Positions 5,784-7,202 of a stretch of DNA of 7,202 nucleotides are shown piece after piece (within the stretch, counting starts at the first letter, position 1; every line of letters starts with the position of its first letter). The stretch lies in contig JAHHUE010000073.1 in NCBI GenBank assembly GCA_020024155.1, forward strand, positions 1 through 7,202, in the 5' to 3' direction. The notes beneath the pieces were generated by a model. That model searched no databases. It was not told the origin of the DNA and worked only from the letters and a program-made list of their open reading frames with translations. The stretch comes from Oscillospiraceae bacterium. GTDB lineage: Bacteria; Bacillota; Clostridia; Oscillospirales; Ruminococcaceae. The translations under genes were made by a program, and so were the position numbers.

Positions 5784-6776
5784 TTATTTCTCAGCAAAGT
5801 ATTTGATAGTGAACTCAGTTGCACCACTATAATCACCAGCTGTTGCTGATTTTACATCTTCACCAAGTACTGTAAATGTACCATTAACAGTTTTTGTTTC
5901 TGTTATATTTTTTGTTTCAAGAGTATTAGTAAATTTAATCTTCTTACCATCGGATGCTTGGAGTTCTCCTTGATTAGGTGCAGATATTTCAATATGTCCT
6001 TTGCCTAAATTGCTTGTATCAACTTTAATTGTGTATTTGAAATCGTTATTTTTTTCAGATGATAGTAAACCAAGATTTACAGATGAAGGAATATCAACAG
6101 TATATGAAGGTTTTGGAGCACCGATAGAAGCAGAAAGCTCCATACTTTGAGTTTTTTCTTCACTTGGATTTTCTACATCTGGTTCTGAATTACCAACTTT
6201 AGTAATTTCTGTTACTCGAACTTTAAAAAATTCAGTTCTATTTAAAGAAACATTTATATAAGCAGATATATCCAATCCTTTATCAAGGTCATTTATTGCT
6301 TCACGTGGAAGAGTAAATGTTATTTTTTGTGTAGGAAGGACATCTCCTTCTGTGATTCCGAATGCAATATTTGCCATAAAAGCTATTTCAGTAAATTTTT
6401 TTTCTGATTTAGTTTCGATATCAGAAACACCATCATAGTCATTATTATTATATGTAAGCTTTACATTTGTAATAGTTCCTTCTTTACCTTTGTCTTTATA
6501 ATTAGGAACAGGGAATGCAACATAAGTATCAATGATACAATTATTCTGTGTTAAAGTAATATCTGCTTCACGAACAAAAAGTGAGTTGCACATACTAGTA
6601 TTACTATATGTAAAATCTGTTGTCCCTTTTTTGTAGTAATTTATTTTACTTGTGTAGTTACCATTTTCAAAAGTAGTAGGGGAACCTTGTTCTGCAAATA
6701 CAGGTGAAATGCTTATAGCAGCGGACAATATTAAAGTTAGGCTTGTTGCGATAATTTTTTTTATAGTTTTTTTCAT
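5784..6776 (-). CDS. Secreted NEAT/Shp-like heme-binding protein with C-terminal beta-domain
   Basis: This 330-residue protein has a classical signal peptide (1-28, ending SPVFA before EQ) and no membrane helix, lipobox or sorting motif, so it is predicted to be released or loosely held in the wall. Residues about 36-191 form a NEAT/Shp-like domain: NGNYTSKINYY, TSMCNSLF (60-67), ADITL, a FPVPNY strand, and AYINVSLNRTEFFKVRV (172-188). Residues about 214-328 are a beta-rich domain opening PSYTVDIPSSVNLG and closing with FTIKYF. Both domains match those of the next gene but in opposite order. Met62 in the SMCN motif is the candidate heme ligand; the second Shp methionine position holds Leu178. 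The ATG at 6776 follows AAGGAGA by 6 bases; a longer reading from 6845 would overlap the preceding gene and hide the signal peptide. The likely role is an extracellular heme scavenger feeding the tethered proteins, by inference. Confidence 0.75.
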   Translation of the reverse strand: MKKTIKKIIATSLTLILSAAISISPVFAEQGSPTTFENGNYTSKINYYKKGTTDFTYSNTSMCNSLFVREADITLTQNNCIIDTYVAFPVPNYKDKGKEGTITNVKLTYNNNDYDGVSDIETKSEKKFTEIAFMANIAFGITEGDVLPTQKITFTLPREAINDLDKGLDISAYINVSLNRTEFFKVRVTEITKVGNSEPDVENPSEEKTQSMELSASIGAPKPSYTVDIPSSVNLGLLSSEKNNDFKYTIKVDTSNLGKGHIEISAPNQGELQASDGKKIKFTNTLETKNITETKTVNGTFTVLGEDVKSATAGDYSGATEFTIKYFAEK

Positions 6777-6782
6777 TTTCTT

Positions 6783-6789
6783 TCTCCTT
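6783..6789 (-). promoter_or_regulatory. Ribosome binding site deciding the start of the secreted protein
   Basis: AAGGAGA sits 6 bases before the ATG at 6776, directly ahead of the signal peptide MKKTIKKIIATS. It excludes the in-frame ATG at 6845, which lies inside the preceding gene. Confidence 0.8.
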
Positions 6790-6823
6790 ATTTTGTTATT
6801 TAAATATTTATAGTAAACTATGT

Positions 6824-7202
6824 TTAGGCTACACTGAATATACAACTTACACTTGCACCATTTTTAGGTGTATAGTTTTCATCTGCACTATATGTGTTAT
6901 ATTTGATTGTTACAGGATATTCACCAACAGGCAGAGGTTTGTTTAAATTTATTGTATATATGTGTTGACCGGGCTTTATCAATTTAGATTTGAATATTTC
7001 TTCATTTGTTTCTGTTAAAATAAAAGAAATTTCAAAATATACTTCATTTTCTTCCGGGTTATATAAATCAATAGAAACTTCTTGTTGATTAGCTTTTACA
7101 GGAATTGTGGAGTATCCTGGTATTTTTATGCCTTTTGTTTGTGATGCTTCAACTTCCTCTTGAAATTGTTCTTCTTCAAATTGAGGATTAAAACCATTGG
7201 TA
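6824..7202 (-). CDS. Partial gene: C-terminal part of a beta-rich, probably extracytoplasmic protein
   Basis: Only the last 125 codons lie in the window; the start is beyond the right edge. The visible part begins with an acidic Glu/Gln-rich stretch (FNPQFEEEQFQEE) and continues into one compact domain: KIPGYSTIPV, VSIDLYNPEENEVYFEIS, FKSKLIKPGQHIYTINL and LPVGEYPVTIKYNTYS, ending SVSCIFSVA. The alternating hydrophobic pattern and the turn motifs NPEEN, KPGQ and PVGEY indicate a beta-sandwich. Proteins of this kind in Firmicutes are, as I recall them, short, with an N-terminal membrane segment and an acidic linker, often beside genes for the beta-domain found in the next two proteins; their function is not known to me. 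The stop lies 47 bases before the next ATG with no terminator between, so it belongs to the same operon. The acidic stretch would be the linker from an unseen membrane anchor. Confidence 0.75.
   Translation of the reverse strand, partial: TNGFNPQFEEEQFQEEVEASQTKGIKIPGYSTIPVKANQQEVSIDLYNPEENEVYFEISFILTETNEEIFKSKLIKPGQHIYTINLNKPLPVGEYPVTIKYNTYSADENYTPKNGASVSCIFSVA

Noticed and set aside
4365..6776. Sortase LPXTG or WxL-type cell-wall anchoring of the surface proteins
   Set aside because: No LPXTG-like or paired WxL motif appears in the C-terminal regions; one protein ends in a membrane helix, the other has no anchor.
6777..6823. Possible internal promoter in the AT-rich gap before the secreted protein
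   Set aside because: TATAAA-like strings occur, but no convincing -35 box at proper spacing; AT-richness explains them.
792..7202. Fur or other iron-responsive operator
   Set aside because: None of the intergenic gaps contains a recognisable 19-bp Fur-like palindrome; the operon promoter is outside the window.

Overview
This is an AT-rich window with Firmicutes-type AGGAGG/AAGGAGA ribosome sites, short gene gaps or overlaps, Gram-positive signal peptides and a lipoprotein. It most likely comes from an anaerobic member of the Clostridia; the exact family cannot be fixed from the sequence alone.

Almost everything from position 792 to the right edge is one operon read on the minus strand. In order of transcription it holds: the 3' end of a secreted or surface beta-rich protein that runs off the window (7202-6824); a secreted two-domain protein with a NEAT/Shp-like heme-binding domain (6776-5784); a membrane-anchored protein with the same two domains in the opposite order (5732-4365); a membrane-anchored Shp-type heme-binding protein (4349-3456); an IsdE/HtsA-type heme-binding lipoprotein (3469-2582); a FecCD-type permease (2568-1564); and its ATPase (1574-792). 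No gap inside the operon exceeds about 50 bases, and three of the genes overlap or nearly touch. The promoter lies beyond the right edge.

The gene order follows the expected path of heme: an extracellular catcher, surface-tethered receptors, Shp, the lipoprotein, then the import pump. It resembles the Shr-Shp-HtsABC heme relay of Streptococcus pyogenes. The Shp-like protein has methionines at residues 66 and 149, close to the two known heme-ligating methionines of Shp. The lipoprotein has Met83 and His233 where IsdE and HtsA carry their Met and His ligands. The least described part is the pair of two-domain proteins, which share a Ser-Met-Cys-Asn motif and have swapped domain order.

The left end (1-721) carries, on the plus strand, a broken class I SAM-dependent methyltransferase gene of the leucine-carboxyl-methyltransferase/TcmP type. 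It has a one-base frameshift, an in-frame stop and no recognisable N-terminus. A hairpin terminator at 749-780 sits between the two convergent units and can serve both.
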